Virus record (IMG/VR): IMGVR_UViG_3300032893_000086
Span: 1-47,240 of that record
Origin: a virus
Strand: one strand, 5' to 3'
DNA: 47,240 bases
The notes beneath the pieces were generated by a model. The model had not been told where the DNA came from. It worked only from the letters and a program-made list of their open reading frames with translations, and did not search any database. Within the stretch, counting starts at the first letter, position 1; each line of letters starts with the position of its first letter. Below, in pieces: positions 29,103-37,240 of the stretch. The translations under genes were made by a program, and so were the position numbers.

Positions 29103-29726
29103 ATGGCTCGTCCATCTTCAAAAGACCCATTGGATAAATTCAGATGGGGAGTTCAAATCGACGGATTTACTAGGCTTGGATTTACTACATGCGATGTTCC
29201 AAGCTATCAGATACAGACAAAGGCTTACCCTGAAGGCGGCCAACATTTAGCTCCTCTTCAAATAGTCGATTCCATAAGTTATAAACCAGTCACTTTGACT
29301 AGGGGAGTAACTTCTAATATGGATTTTGACGGTTGGGCAAGACAGCCTTTTGAATTAGTTAACGGAAAGACTACTATTGTGGAGACCCAGGTTACTCATC
29401 CTGGAGGTAGTATTCCAGAGTTAGGTTTAGAGCTTCCTGCTCAGACAACTACTAACTTGAATGACTTTCCTGTAGATTATAGGAAAACAGTTACAATTAC
29501 CCATTTAGATAGAAAGGGTAATAAAGTTAAAACATATACACTGTATAAGGCTTTTGTTATTGAGTACGAACCAGCTTCTGAATTTAGTTCGGACGCCGAT
29601 GATACTCTCAGTATTGAAAAGCTAGTTCTAGGTTACGAAAGTTTTGAAGTTACGAGCACTGCTCAAGACTCCAATCCCTTCGACGTTAGAGACATTGCTA
29701 AGAGACTTACAGGTAGATTATTTTAA
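29103..29726 (+). CDS. Tail tube paralogue 3 (gp19-like)
   Basis: 207 residues. The start (MARPSSKDPLDKFRWGVQI), the RGVTSNMDFDGW turn, the DYRKTVTITHLDRKGNKVKTYTLY beta pair and the LSIEKLVLGYESF end match tubes 1 and 2. It has its own extra loop (VETQVTHPGGSIPELGLELP, about 99-118). The third copy in a row suggests specialised rings of the tube, for example the layer that joins the baseplate hub. Low-copy role inferred from the terminator upstream. Confidence 0.85.
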   Translation: MARPSSKDPLDKFRWGVQIDGFTRLGFTTCDVPSYQIQTKAYPEGGQHLAPLQIVDSISYKPVTLTRGVTSNMDFDGWARQPFELVNGKTTIVETQVTHPGGSIPELGLELPAQTTTNLNDFPVDYRKTVTITHLDRKGNKVKTYTLYKAFVIEYEPASEFSSDADDTLSIEKLVLGYESFEVTSTAQDSNPFDVRDIAKRLTGRLF

Positions 29727-29747
29727 GCATAATAAGAGGAGAAAATT

Positions 29748-30515
29748 ATGTTGGTACAATTACCTAACGGTCTGATTGATGGTGTCGATTTCTTTAATTA
29801 CGCAGAGATCGACGAGTTGCGTGGTAAGCAACAAAACTACTTGGCTAATAAAGATTTAGTCGTAGGCAATATCGGACACGTTCCAAAGATTTTGGAAGAT
29901 TGCGTATTATCCCTACAAACCAAAGAAGGTTTGAAATGGGGCGGAAAGATGGCTGATGCCATTCAGAAATTACCAGTAGGAGATCTTGAAGTTCTTTTGA
30001 TTAAGATTCGAGAAAATACTTATGGTGAGCGGTTCTATTTTGAGGCAGAATGTCCTCATTGTAACACGAAGAATAAAGACTTGCGAATCAATCTGAATGA
30101 GTTGGAACTAGATATACTTCCAATTGAAACTCAGATGGATAAACAACGAATAACCTTCATGCTCCCCAAAGCTGGGCAAGAAGTAGAAATTAAGCCTTTG
30201 TATCTAAGAGACTTGTTCGATTCAATTAAAACATTGAAAAACAAACAAGACGAATTGGTAACTGGCGTATTAGCTCTTTCCTTAAAACGACTTGGAGACA
30301 ACACAAAAGTTACTCCAAAGGACGTAGAGAAACTATCAGTAAAAGACTTGATGTTTCTTAAAGAAAAACTTGAAGGCGTAAAAATTGAAGGCACAATTGA
30401 CACTAACGTTGAAATGACGTGTAAGAATTGTGGTAAGAATTCGTCCAGTAAAATGGACGTATTTGGTGCCGATTTTTTCGACCCTACCAAGGCATCTTCA
30501 ACTTCGTCTACGTAA
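29748..30515 (+). CDS. Tail assembly chaperone, short form (zinc-ribbon type)
   Basis: 255 residues in the zero frame. Two Cys pairs, CPHC at about 101-104 and CKNC at about 225-228, probably form one zinc site. The middle is helical and acidic. Position between tube genes and tape measure is that of the tail chaperone that is made in two lengths. The short form ends soon after the slip site T TTT TTC (30473-30479). GAGGAG precedes ATG. Confidence 0.8.
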   Translation: MLVQLPNGLIDGVDFFNYAEIDELRGKQQNYLANKDLVVGNIGHVPKILEDCVLSLQTKEGLKWGGKMADAIQKLPVGDLEVLLIKIRENTYGERFYFEAECPHCNTKNKDLRINLNELELDILPIETQMDKQRITFMLPKAGQEVEIKPLYLRDLFDSIKTLKNKQDELVTGVLALSLKRLGDNTKVTPKDVEKLSVKDLMFLKEKLEGVKIEGTIDTNVEMTCKNCGKNSSSKMDVFGADFFDPTKASSTSST

Positions 30516-30667
30516 GTCATAAAGAGGATCTCTTAGGAGATTACGCTTTCTTCGCACAGGTATGGCAATGGCCTCCTTCAGAGGTTGACGCTATGCGATG
30601 GTCGTGGCGAAAAGAACTTAAACAGGCTTACCAAGATCACATTGTTAATTCTGATGGGAAGAAATAA
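29748..30667 (+). CDS. Tail assembly chaperone, -1 frameshifted long form
   Basis: The long product of the same start by -1 slip at T TTT TTC (30473-30479, in the zero frame T|TTT|TTC). Reading then continues from CGA at 30479 to the TAA at 30665-30667, adding 62 residues for a total of about 306. The added part includes GDYAFFAQVWQWPPSEVDAM and a WSWRKELKQAY helix, typical of chaperone C-termini that hold the tape measure. The -1 stop overlaps the tape-measure ATG (TAATG). No strong stem is seen right behind the slip site. Known in most long-tailed phages. Confidence 0.85.
30473..30479 (+). promoter_or_regulatory. -1 ribosomal frameshift slip site
   Basis: Canonical heptamer TTTTTTC in frame X XXY YYZ. 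The downstream -1 frame is open for 62 codons and ends at the next gene. Confidence 0.85.
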
Positions 30668-33141
30668 TGGCTCTACGTAATTTAGAAGTAGTCGTTACAG
30701 TTGTTGACAAAGCTAGTAAGGACTTAGAAAAAATTGAAAATAAGGTGCGAGACACTGGTAAAGCAGCGGCGAAATCTAACGTAGATTTTACTGGCTTTAA
30801 CAGAACGTTGTTTGCTACCACAGCATTTGTGGGCACCTTTATTAAGGCTTTTTCAAGCCTAACTAAGTCCTTTGAAGCTGGTTCTGAATTGGATAGATTG
30901 TCCAATCAGTTTGAACGAGTATTAGGTCCTAAAGGGGATCTATTCACTCAGATTAGCAATTTAACTGACGCTTCTATTGATAAGTTCGAGGCTATGAGGG
31001 AAGGTATTTCCCTTCGATCCCTTGGAATAGTACATAGCACTGAGCAAGTGGCCGATATTATGGCCAAGTCCGGCGTAGCCGCTAAATTAGCCGGTAAAGA
31101 TTCAGGAGAAGGTATTAAAGCCTACTCTGATTTCTTGAAAGATGGCAGTGAATCTCATTTAGAATTTCTAAATCTGATCGCTAAAACAAATCCTGCACTT
31201 CAGGCTCAAATGGCTATCCTGCATAAAGCAGGAGGCATGATGGGCGGCGTAATCAGTACGCAAGCTCGCCTAGCTTTAGGCCAAAGCCTATTGAACGCAG
31301 CAGTAAGAGGAAACTTAAAAGGTTTCAGAGATCTTAGAGACATTTTACTCGACGCAAAACAAAACTTTGCGTTGTTTAGAGGTGAACTAGGTAGACTATT
31401 ATTGACGGCCCTTGGCCCAATAGTAGATAAGATTTCTACCCTAGCTCTAAAAATGTCCATGTTTATTGACAACGTAAGAAAGAATGAGAAGAACCTAGTA
31501 TTCCTAACAAAAGCTATTCTAGTTACTACTGGAGCAGTTCTAGGTCTTGCGGGAGCGTTAGGAACGCTTCGTTTAGCTACTATTGCACTAAGTTCACTAG
31601 GTTTGGGACTACCAAGACTATTGTTTTTAGTTGTATCGTTAGGTTCGGCTTTTTTAGGTATCACTCACAAAGCAGACAGTTTTATTGATAGGCTTAAAGT
31701 CTTTGCTGGCTTCGTAAAAGGAGTTTGGCAATTGGTTACTAGCCTTGATAGAAAAACTGGTATTTCTCAAATTGACGACGACATTAAAAAACTACTGGAA
31801 AAGAACGGTATATTTGTTTTTGCTCAAAACGTAGCAAGGGCAATATCAGTTGTTCAGACCGTAGTTAAAGATATGATCGACGCCTTTAGGTATGCTGCAA
31901 AGACTCTTGATTTTCTATTTGGCGGTATGGCTAGAAAGTTCGTACAGCTAGTAGAAAAGTTTAAGGAGCCTTGGGAACATTTTTGGATAGATGAATCATT
32001 AAGCCCAATCGAAAAGTTCATAAGAGGATTTACTGTTCTAGGAACTACCTTTGGTACTTTATTTGCTGGACTCTTTATTAAAAGCGTTCTTGGCAAAGTG
32101 GCTGGAGGTTTGCTATCTAAGGTTCCCATTATTGGGAAACTTTTTGGAGGCGGTAGAGGACCTTCTGGACGTAAGTCTGATCCTATCTATACTCGTGCGG
32201 CTGATAGTATTGGTAAAAGTCTTTTAGGCGGAATAAAATCTGTTGGCGGTACTTTATTCGAGCCACTAATGAAATTCCTAGCCCCAGTAACTAAGTTATT
32301 CGGAGAACTAAACACTGTTCTTGAATACACTGCAGAATATGGACTACAAGGGTTACGGTACGCTTTAGGCGAACTTATCGAACCTATATTAGCTTTAGGT
32401 AAAACAGTACTTACAGATGTTGTAGCTCCTTTAATGGTTTTCGGATCTGCTCTTTATGGAGCTATTCAAGGTATCGCAGAAACTTTCGATGATTGGAAGT
32501 CTTTCTTTGGCGGTATCATGGATTTGGGTAAAGCGGTAGCTGGGGTTGTAATCCAGTTTATCGAAAGCCAAAAGTATTTGATGATGTTTGTAAAAGCTGT
32601 GGGCACGGTAGCTTCTGAGTTGTTCAGATTTGCTAAGTTCATGGTAACTGAAATGCCTATAGTTCTTATGAAACTAATAGCTATGGGTTTTAAAAATATT
32701 TTTGGATGGTTAGGGATAGGCGCTGGAACTCTTGGAAAAGAGATGTCTGCTCTAGCTAAAAAATGGTCTCCAACTTCTTTTCCTGACACTGGAATACCAA
32801 CTGCAGAAGAAGATAAGAAAAAACAAAATACCGCTGGAATGGATGGAGATAAAACTAATATCTCAATTCCAGATACTCCAGGTGCCGGTGATCAAGAAGC
32901 TCAGATTAACATGCTGGGAGAACATTTAAAAACTCTTAGTGGAAGTCAACGAGCAGCTACACAAAGAACTATTGAAGACGCTTTACGTTCAGATTCTGCT
33001 GGCGGTTCAGCTATTACTGCTGAAGAGATGCAGAAAATTATGGATAATAGTAATAGCGATCAAGTTTCTGTTCTACAAAAAATTGAGGCTAATACTAGAA
33101 CTCCAACTGGTGGAGCACTTCAAAATCGTAGAGGACCATAA
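30667..33141 (+). CDS. Tape measure protein
   Basis: 824 residues. The start is helical (VVTVVDKASKDLEKIENKVRDTGK, a phi29/lambda type opening), followed by Ala/Leu helices, several hydrophobic segments (about 275-335 and 448-480 and 568-610), and a polar, Gly/Asp-rich tail. It sets tail length and carries proteins or DNA passage function at the tail tip. With the usual rule of about 0.15 nm per residue the tail would be near 120 nm. Its ATG overlaps the frameshifted stop of the chaperone. Confidence 0.88.
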   Translation: MALRNLEVVVTVVDKASKDLEKIENKVRDTGKAAAKSNVDFTGFNRTLFATTAFVGTFIKAFSSLTKSFEAGSELDRLSNQFERVLGPKGDLFTQISNLTDASIDKFEAMREGISLRSLGIVHSTEQVADIMAKSGVAAKLAGKDSGEGIKAYSDFLKDGSESHLEFLNLIAKTNPALQAQMAILHKAGGMMGGVISTQARLALGQSLLNAAVRGNLKGFRDLRDILLDAKQNFALFRGELGRLLLTALGPIVDKISTLALKMSMFIDNVRKNEKNLVFLTKAILVTTGAVLGLAGALGTLRLATIALSSLGLGLPRLLFLVVSLGSAFLGITHKADSFIDRLKVFAGFVKGVWQLVTSLDRKTGISQIDDDIKKLLEKNGIFVFAQNVARAISVVQTVVKDMIDAFRYAAKTLDFLFGGMARKFVQLVEKFKEPWEHFWIDESLSPIEKFIRGFTVLGTTFGTLFAGLFIKSVLGKVAGGLLSKVPIIGKLFGGGRGPSGRKSDPIYTRAADSIGKSLLGGIKSVGGTLFEPLMKFLAPVTKLFGELNTVLEYTAEYGLQGLRYALGELIEPILALGKTVLTDVVAPLMVFGSALYGAIQGIAETFDDWKSFFGGIMDLGKAVAGVVIQFIESQKYLMMFVKAVGTVASELFRFAKFMVTEMPIVLMKLIAMGFKNIFGWLGIGAGTLGKEMSALAKKWSPTSFPDTGIPTAEEDKKKQNTAGMDGDKTNISIPDTPGAGDQEAQINMLGEHLKTLSGSQRAATQRTIEDALRSDSAGGSAITAEEMQKIMDNSNSDQVSVLQKIEANTRTPTGGALQNRRGP

Positions 33142-33143
33142 AA

Positions 33144-33902
33144 ATGGCAGTAAAACAGAATCCAAAATCTTCTACAAATCTAGCTAATGCTTATAGCTTT
33201 AAAGATCCACAGGACGTGGGTCTTAGGGCGGCTGGGCTATTTATAGTAGATTCTGACGGAACTATTGAAACAGATAATGAAGTAGGAGTGTTTTTAATTA
33301 ACCCTTCTACTTGGACTGATTCAAAGTCTGCTAACTGGGTAGAACAAGCTGTCCCAGGACAATCTGATCCTGTTTTACAATGGGTATCATCAGGGGCTAG
33401 AAAGGTTTCTTTCTCAGCCCTAGTAACGGCTGATACATCTTACTTTGTATCTGGTCAAAAGTACCAGCCAGGTAAGTCTGGAAGCAGTACCCTAGACCAA
33501 GCTAGCGCTATCTTTGGAGGCATTGCTTCAGCATTCGCTAAAGTTTCAACTCCTCCTCCAAGAGTGGCAACAGGAGCTAAACCTTCTGATTTAGATATTA
33601 GCTTATACTTAGACTATTACAGATCTCTACTTTATCCTACTTATGATGATGTAGAAGATCCAAAGAAGTTAGAACAAAGTCCTCCACTTGTAGTTTTGTT
33701 TTCTGGCAAAACTATCAACAAGTTTCCTTTTGGATTTAAAGTAACTTCTCAAAATGATTTGTGGGTAGTAACTAACCTTGAAATTAACGTGACCAAGATG
33801 TTACCAAACTTAGCTCCTATGGAAGCTACAGTTACCTTTCAGTTGACTCAATACAACATCAGGTCATTTAGCAGAGATAGATTCTTAAGACAGGATCAAT
33901 AA
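33144..33902 (+). CDS. CIS_tube-type baseplate protein
   Basis: 252 residues. The core is FLINPSTWTDSKSANWVEQAV followed by PGQSDPVLQWVSSGARKVSF, the N-terminal domain pattern of CIS_tube proteins (Afp7/Pvc7 type) that join tube to baseplate hub. A Gly/Ser/Lys loop (about 105-150) is inserted, and the C-terminal part ends with a long strand pair (MLPNLAPMEATVTFQLTQYN). The stop and the next ATG overlap (TAATG), which fits a split of a two-domain protein. Confidence 0.8.
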   Translation: MAVKQNPKSSTNLANAYSFKDPQDVGLRAAGLFIVDSDGTIETDNEVGVFLINPSTWTDSKSANWVEQAVPGQSDPVLQWVSSGARKVSFSALVTADTSYFVSGQKYQPGKSGSSTLDQASAIFGGIASAFAKVSTPPPRVATGAKPSDLDISLYLDYYRSLLYPTYDDVEDPKKLEQSPPLVVLFSGKTINKFPFGFKVTSQNDLWVVTNLEINVTKMLPNLAPMEATVTFQLTQYNIRSFSRDRFLRQDQ

Positions 33903-34219
33903 TGGCTAATTTTCAACCACAATCCAGATACAACAACGGCACTATTGCTACAAATAGAGCAGGAAAGAATTTTCTTGTTCTAAGACAGCCATTGAATCTT
34001 TCTCCAGACGCTGGAGATATTCTAGTTACTGTCACTCAGGATATGGAAAAACGGCCTGATATTGTAGCGGATTACGCTTACGGAGACCCTCAGTTATGGT
34101 GGGTCATATACGAATTTAACCAAATCAGAGATCCATTCTTTGGTCTGCCTAAAGGAACTATCTTGAGGCTTCCAACTCTGGAAAGAGTTCTAGCAGCAAT
34201 TGAACAATTAGGAACTTAA
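33902..34219 (+). CDS. LysM/gp53-like baseplate protein
   Basis: 105 residues. RPDIVADYAYGDPQLWWVIYE and FGLPKGTILRLP are the LysM-like signature of T4 gp53, tail protein X and the C-terminal half of CIS Afp7 proteins. It binds between hub and wedge in the baseplate. Its ATG overlaps the TAA of the CIS_tube gene, so the pair are probably the two halves of one Afp7-type protein. Confidence 0.82.
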   Translation: MANFQPQSRYNNGTIATNRAGKNFLVLRQPLNLSPDAGDILVTVTQDMEKRPDIVADYAYGDPQLWWVIYEFNQIRDPFFGLPKGTILRLPTLERVLAAIEQLGT

Positions 34220-34220
34220 T

Positions 34221-35858
34221 ATGGCAGCAGATTATCGCAATTTTAAGACTCCTTACTACGAAATAGAAGTAGGGGATTCGACAGGAAAGAGGCTTGTAAA
34301 ATTGCCTCACCATATTTTGCGATTGGTGGAAAAAGTAGAAATAGTCGAAGCCTTCACACCTGAAGTAGCTTTTTCTACCATCACCATTGATTTCGTAGAA
34401 GGTTCTCGTGAACCAGCAAGTCCTGATGCTTCATTAGGAACAAGCGGATTATATAAGATTCCTATCAGCGCTGGCGTTGACGGTTACAACCCAGACATGA
34501 ACGTTGCAGGTTCTATTACTAATAGAGCAGGCAGTATTTCAGATTTACGCTTTAGCGGCAATGGAGGAATAACCTTCATTACTTCAGGCGAAAAGAACGC
34601 CCAAGCTATCAGTACTTCTGAACAAGAAAATATTGTTGGGGATACTGTAACTAGAGCGCATACTAGAGAGCCAAAAAGACCTTTGTTTCTTTTTCAAGAA
34701 AGAAATCAGGTTAGAATTACATGGGGTTATAAAGAAGACCCTAAGAGCAAACGATCAATTAGAGGATACATTATCATGTTACAGACTACCTTTCCTGAAA
34801 ATGGAATGGTTAGAACTACTGTGACGTGTCAACCTACTCTAGCATTTTTAGATCAAATTGCTCCAACAAAAGGTATTAAATTTGGTACTAGAAAAACCGT
34901 AAAAGGTAATTCTATTGTAACCTTTGAAGATACTGAAACTGACGCTCTCTTGCATAAGATTGCCAGCGACGCTGGTATGTCAGCCATCATAAGTAAAAAC
35001 TTACTTGGCCCTACTGTAGATTCAGATAAAACTAAAATGTGGATAGCAGGAGAGAGTTTTAATCAGTTCATGATGAGGCTTGCAGCTATTCATGATTGCT
35101 ATTATGAAGTCATACCTCACCCAGAGACTGGTCAAGATACTCTAATCTTTATCAAAAGAGCGGATTTTGAATCTAGACTAGTCATTACTGATAGAGATTT
35201 GACTACTTGGAAATACCCAGGAAGCATTCTTAAAAGCGTACAAATTAAAGCCGACTTCGGGTTTCCACAGGGAAACATGCAGAAGGGTTTAAACGACGAC
35301 GATAAGAAGGCTGGAGTAGCAAACGACATTTCAAACGTACAGCAATTTTATAAGGCTTCTAATGGTAAATTGGAACAGGCTATGCCTAGCAATCCAGTAT
35401 ACCAAGGGAACCCAATTTCTGCTGCTGTAGGCGTTCATAAGAACATCGCTGGTGGGAGTACTACTGGTACGCTGGATGTGAACCCCTCTAATAGCAGAAG
35501 CCGACAAGACGCTATGTCTCAAGCCTACGCTAACAAGAACAGTAGAAATATTATTCTAGAGTTCACTACTCTGGGATATACAAAGTTTTCTCCTGGAGTA
35601 ATTGAGATTAGAAACATAGGAGTAAGATATAGCGGAAAATATAGGCTACAAACAGTTACACATACTCTTGATAGTTCTGGTTATGTAACTAAAGGAACAG
35701 CCGTTAGCTTTGCTCTAGCTGCTGGCGGAGTTACCATTAACGAAGCTCCAAAAGCTCCAGAAGAAGTTAAGAAAGATAACGTACAGCAGTTTAAGCCTGC
35801 TACAAATAACAACCAAGTTATTAACGATTATCAGAAACTTAAACAAATCAGGAAGTAA
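34221..35858 (+). CDS. Baseplate hub protein (gpD/gp27-like)
   Basis: 545 residues. Two tube-like barrels: a first region (YYEIEVGDSTGKRLVKLP, VEAFTPEVAFSTITIDFVEG) and a second around NQVRITWGYKEDP and GYIIMLQTTFPENGMVRTT, with a DTETDALLHKIASDAGMS helix and a FNQFMMRLAAIHDCYYEV segment, the order of late-control protein D/gp27 hubs. The hub connects tube to spike. The Gly/Lys-rich loop at about 105-150 and C-terminal tail may be surface features. The spike gene follows 2 bases later. Confidence 0.88.
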   Translation: MAADYRNFKTPYYEIEVGDSTGKRLVKLPHHILRLVEKVEIVEAFTPEVAFSTITIDFVEGSREPASPDASLGTSGLYKIPISAGVDGYNPDMNVAGSITNRAGSISDLRFSGNGGITFITSGEKNAQAISTSEQENIVGDTVTRAHTREPKRPLFLFQERNQVRITWGYKEDPKSKRSIRGYIIMLQTTFPENGMVRTTVTCQPTLAFLDQIAPTKGIKFGTRKTVKGNSIVTFEDTETDALLHKIASDAGMSAIISKNLLGPTVDSDKTKMWIAGESFNQFMMRLAAIHDCYYEVIPHPETGQDTLIFIKRADFESRLVITDRDLTTWKYPGSILKSVQIKADFGFPQGNMQKGLNDDDKKAGVANDISNVQQFYKASNGKLEQAMPSNPVYQGNPISAAVGVHKNIAGGSTTGTLDVNPSNSRSRQDAMSQAYANKNSRNIILEFTTLGYTKFSPGVIEIRNIGVRYSGKYRLQTVTHTLDSSGYVTKGTAVSFALAAGGVTINEAPKAPEEVKKDNVQQFKPATNNNQVINDYQKLKQIRK

Positions 35859-35860
35859 GC

Positions 35861-36586
35861 ATGTTTCGTACTAAGGACTCTAACGGAAACGTTAAATATT
35901 CAGGAAAGTCTAAAGCTACGGTTTTAGACACTAGAGATCCTTTGCATAGGGGTCGAATCATAGTAGATCATCCTTTACTTGGGGAAACTGTTTGGATTGA
36001 TTATTTGAATACTCCAGGACAATATAACCCTCCTTCTATTGGGGACATTGTTTTTGTGGGGGTAGAGGCAGGAGTACAAGAGTTTCCTTATGCCTGGGGT
36101 AACGTAGTTCAAGGAGAGGACGCTGATCCAAGCGTACCTGAACAGTTCCAAAGAGACGTGCCTTCTAATAGGGGCTGGAAGACTCCTGGAGGCCACCTCA
36201 TTGAATTGGATGACGGAGTAGCCACAGTCACTGATGCACCTAATGATACGACGTTTACGACGGAAAATAGGGGTGTCAGGATAACGACTAGCGGCGGCAA
36301 CATAATCCATATAGACGACGCCAATAACGTTATTCTTATTCAAAATAAGCAAGGTAAGATATTCAAGCTAACGGATAAGCAGATTTTAGGCCAGGGCACA
36401 GAACATATGGTTCTGGGAGACACTTGGTTTAATATGATGAATACCTTTCTTAGTTCTGTTATTAGTGGAATCATGCCTGGAACTCCAGGCCAAAACGCTG
36501 CATCATTACTTGCTATAAAATCTGCTGCTAATACTTTACAAAGTAGTTTACCTACTTTAAAAAGTCCTAACTCTTTTACAGATTAA
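35861..36586 (+). CDS. Baseplate spike protein (gpV/gp5-like)
   Basis: 241 residues. An N-terminal OB-fold (KATVLDTRDPLHRGRIIVDH, GDIVFVGVEAGVQEFPYAWG) and a beta-helix part (GGHLIELDDGVATVTD, VRITTSGGNIIHIDDANNVILIQN) with regularly spaced D-D and N-N turns are the spike pattern. The C-terminus is helical and polar. It pierces the outer membrane. No separate tip (PAAR) domain is seen in this gene; a small gene follows. It lies 2 bases after the hub gene. ATG is preceded by AGGAAG. Confidence 0.85.
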   Translation: MFRTKDSNGNVKYSGKSKATVLDTRDPLHRGRIIVDHPLLGETVWIDYLNTPGQYNPPSIGDIVFVGVEAGVQEFPYAWGNVVQGEDADPSVPEQFQRDVPSNRGWKTPGGHLIELDDGVATVTDAPNDTTFTTENRGVRITTSGGNIIHIDDANNVILIQNKQGKIFKLTDKQILGQGTEHMVLGDTWFNMMNTFLSSVISGIMPGTPGQNAASLLAIKSAANTLQSSLPTLKSPNSFTD

Positions 36587-36593
36587 GGTATAT

Positions 36594-36809
36594 ATGGCTT
36601 TAGATCTAGCTGATTTAAAAACTGCATTAGAAAGTGCCTTTGGAGTAGATCAAGTATCTGACGCCACGGCTAAAGCTAATATCAAGTCTATGGCTGATGC
36701 TGTTGCTACAGCTATTGATGTTTACGTAAAAACAGGCACAGTAATTGTCACAATTCCTGTAACTAGCTCCCCTGGATCTCCTTCTTCTGGAACAGGTACT
36801 ATTACCTAA
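36594..36809 (+). CDS. Small baseplate-region protein, 71 aa
   Basis: Not recognised. A helical first part (LADLKTALESAFGVDQVSD, AVATAIDVYVKTG) and a Ser/Gly/Thr/Pro-rich end (VTSSPGSPSSGTGTIT). Small proteins of this kind often lie between spike and gp25 genes, where they may form a tip or an assembly factor. AAGG precedes ATG. Confidence 0.65.
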   Translation: MALDLADLKTALESAFGVDQVSDATAKANIKSMADAVATAIDVYVKTGTVIVTIPVTSSPGSPSSGTGTIT

Positions 36810-36817
36810 GAGGGTTT

Positions 36818-37231
36818 ATGGCTAAAATTAACTCAGTACAAAGTAGCCTGGCATCACGACTAGGATCAGACGCAAGATTTCCTATCGCAGGAAATTTTCA
36901 AACTATTTCTGGTCAAGATGTGCTATTGCAAGATATGCAAATGTTGCTACTAACGATACCTGGAGAACGACCCATGAGGCCGGGATATGGGTGTCACTTA
37001 AGAGATCAAATTTGGGAAAATATGCAAGATGCTGCCGCTGATGGAGCTTCTGCTATTAGAGACGCCCTGAATCTCTTTGAACCTAGAATTACCGTGTTAA
37101 GTGTTGCTCCAACCATATTTGAAAATACTGGTTTGATAACCTTTAACATAGGGTTCGTAATTAAAACCACAGATACTGCATTGAACTTAGTCTTTCCTTT
37201 TAGGGTAGGGACACAATTATCTTTCTCATAA
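36818..37231 (+). CDS. gp25-like baseplate wedge protein (gpW/gp25)
   Basis: 137 residues. The central IPGERPMRPGYGCHLRDQIWE motif, with its Arg and the PGYG turn, is the gpW/gp25 signature; a helix (AASAIRDALNLFEPRI type) follows. It forms the wedge contact with the sheath that triggers contraction. Related lysozyme-like names are historical. AGAGGG precedes ATG. Confidence 0.9.
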   Translation: MAKINSVQSSLASRLGSDARFPIAGNFQTISGQDVLLQDMQMLLLTIPGERPMRPGYGCHLRDQIWENMQDAAADGASAIRDALNLFEPRITVLSVAPTIFENTGLITFNIGFVIKTTDTALNLVFPFRVGTQLSFS

Positions 37232-37240
37232 GGTAGGAAC

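Noticed and set aside
31206-31664. 152-codon leftward frame opposite the tape measure gene
   Set aside because: Antisense shadow; no ribosome site and inside a confident gene.
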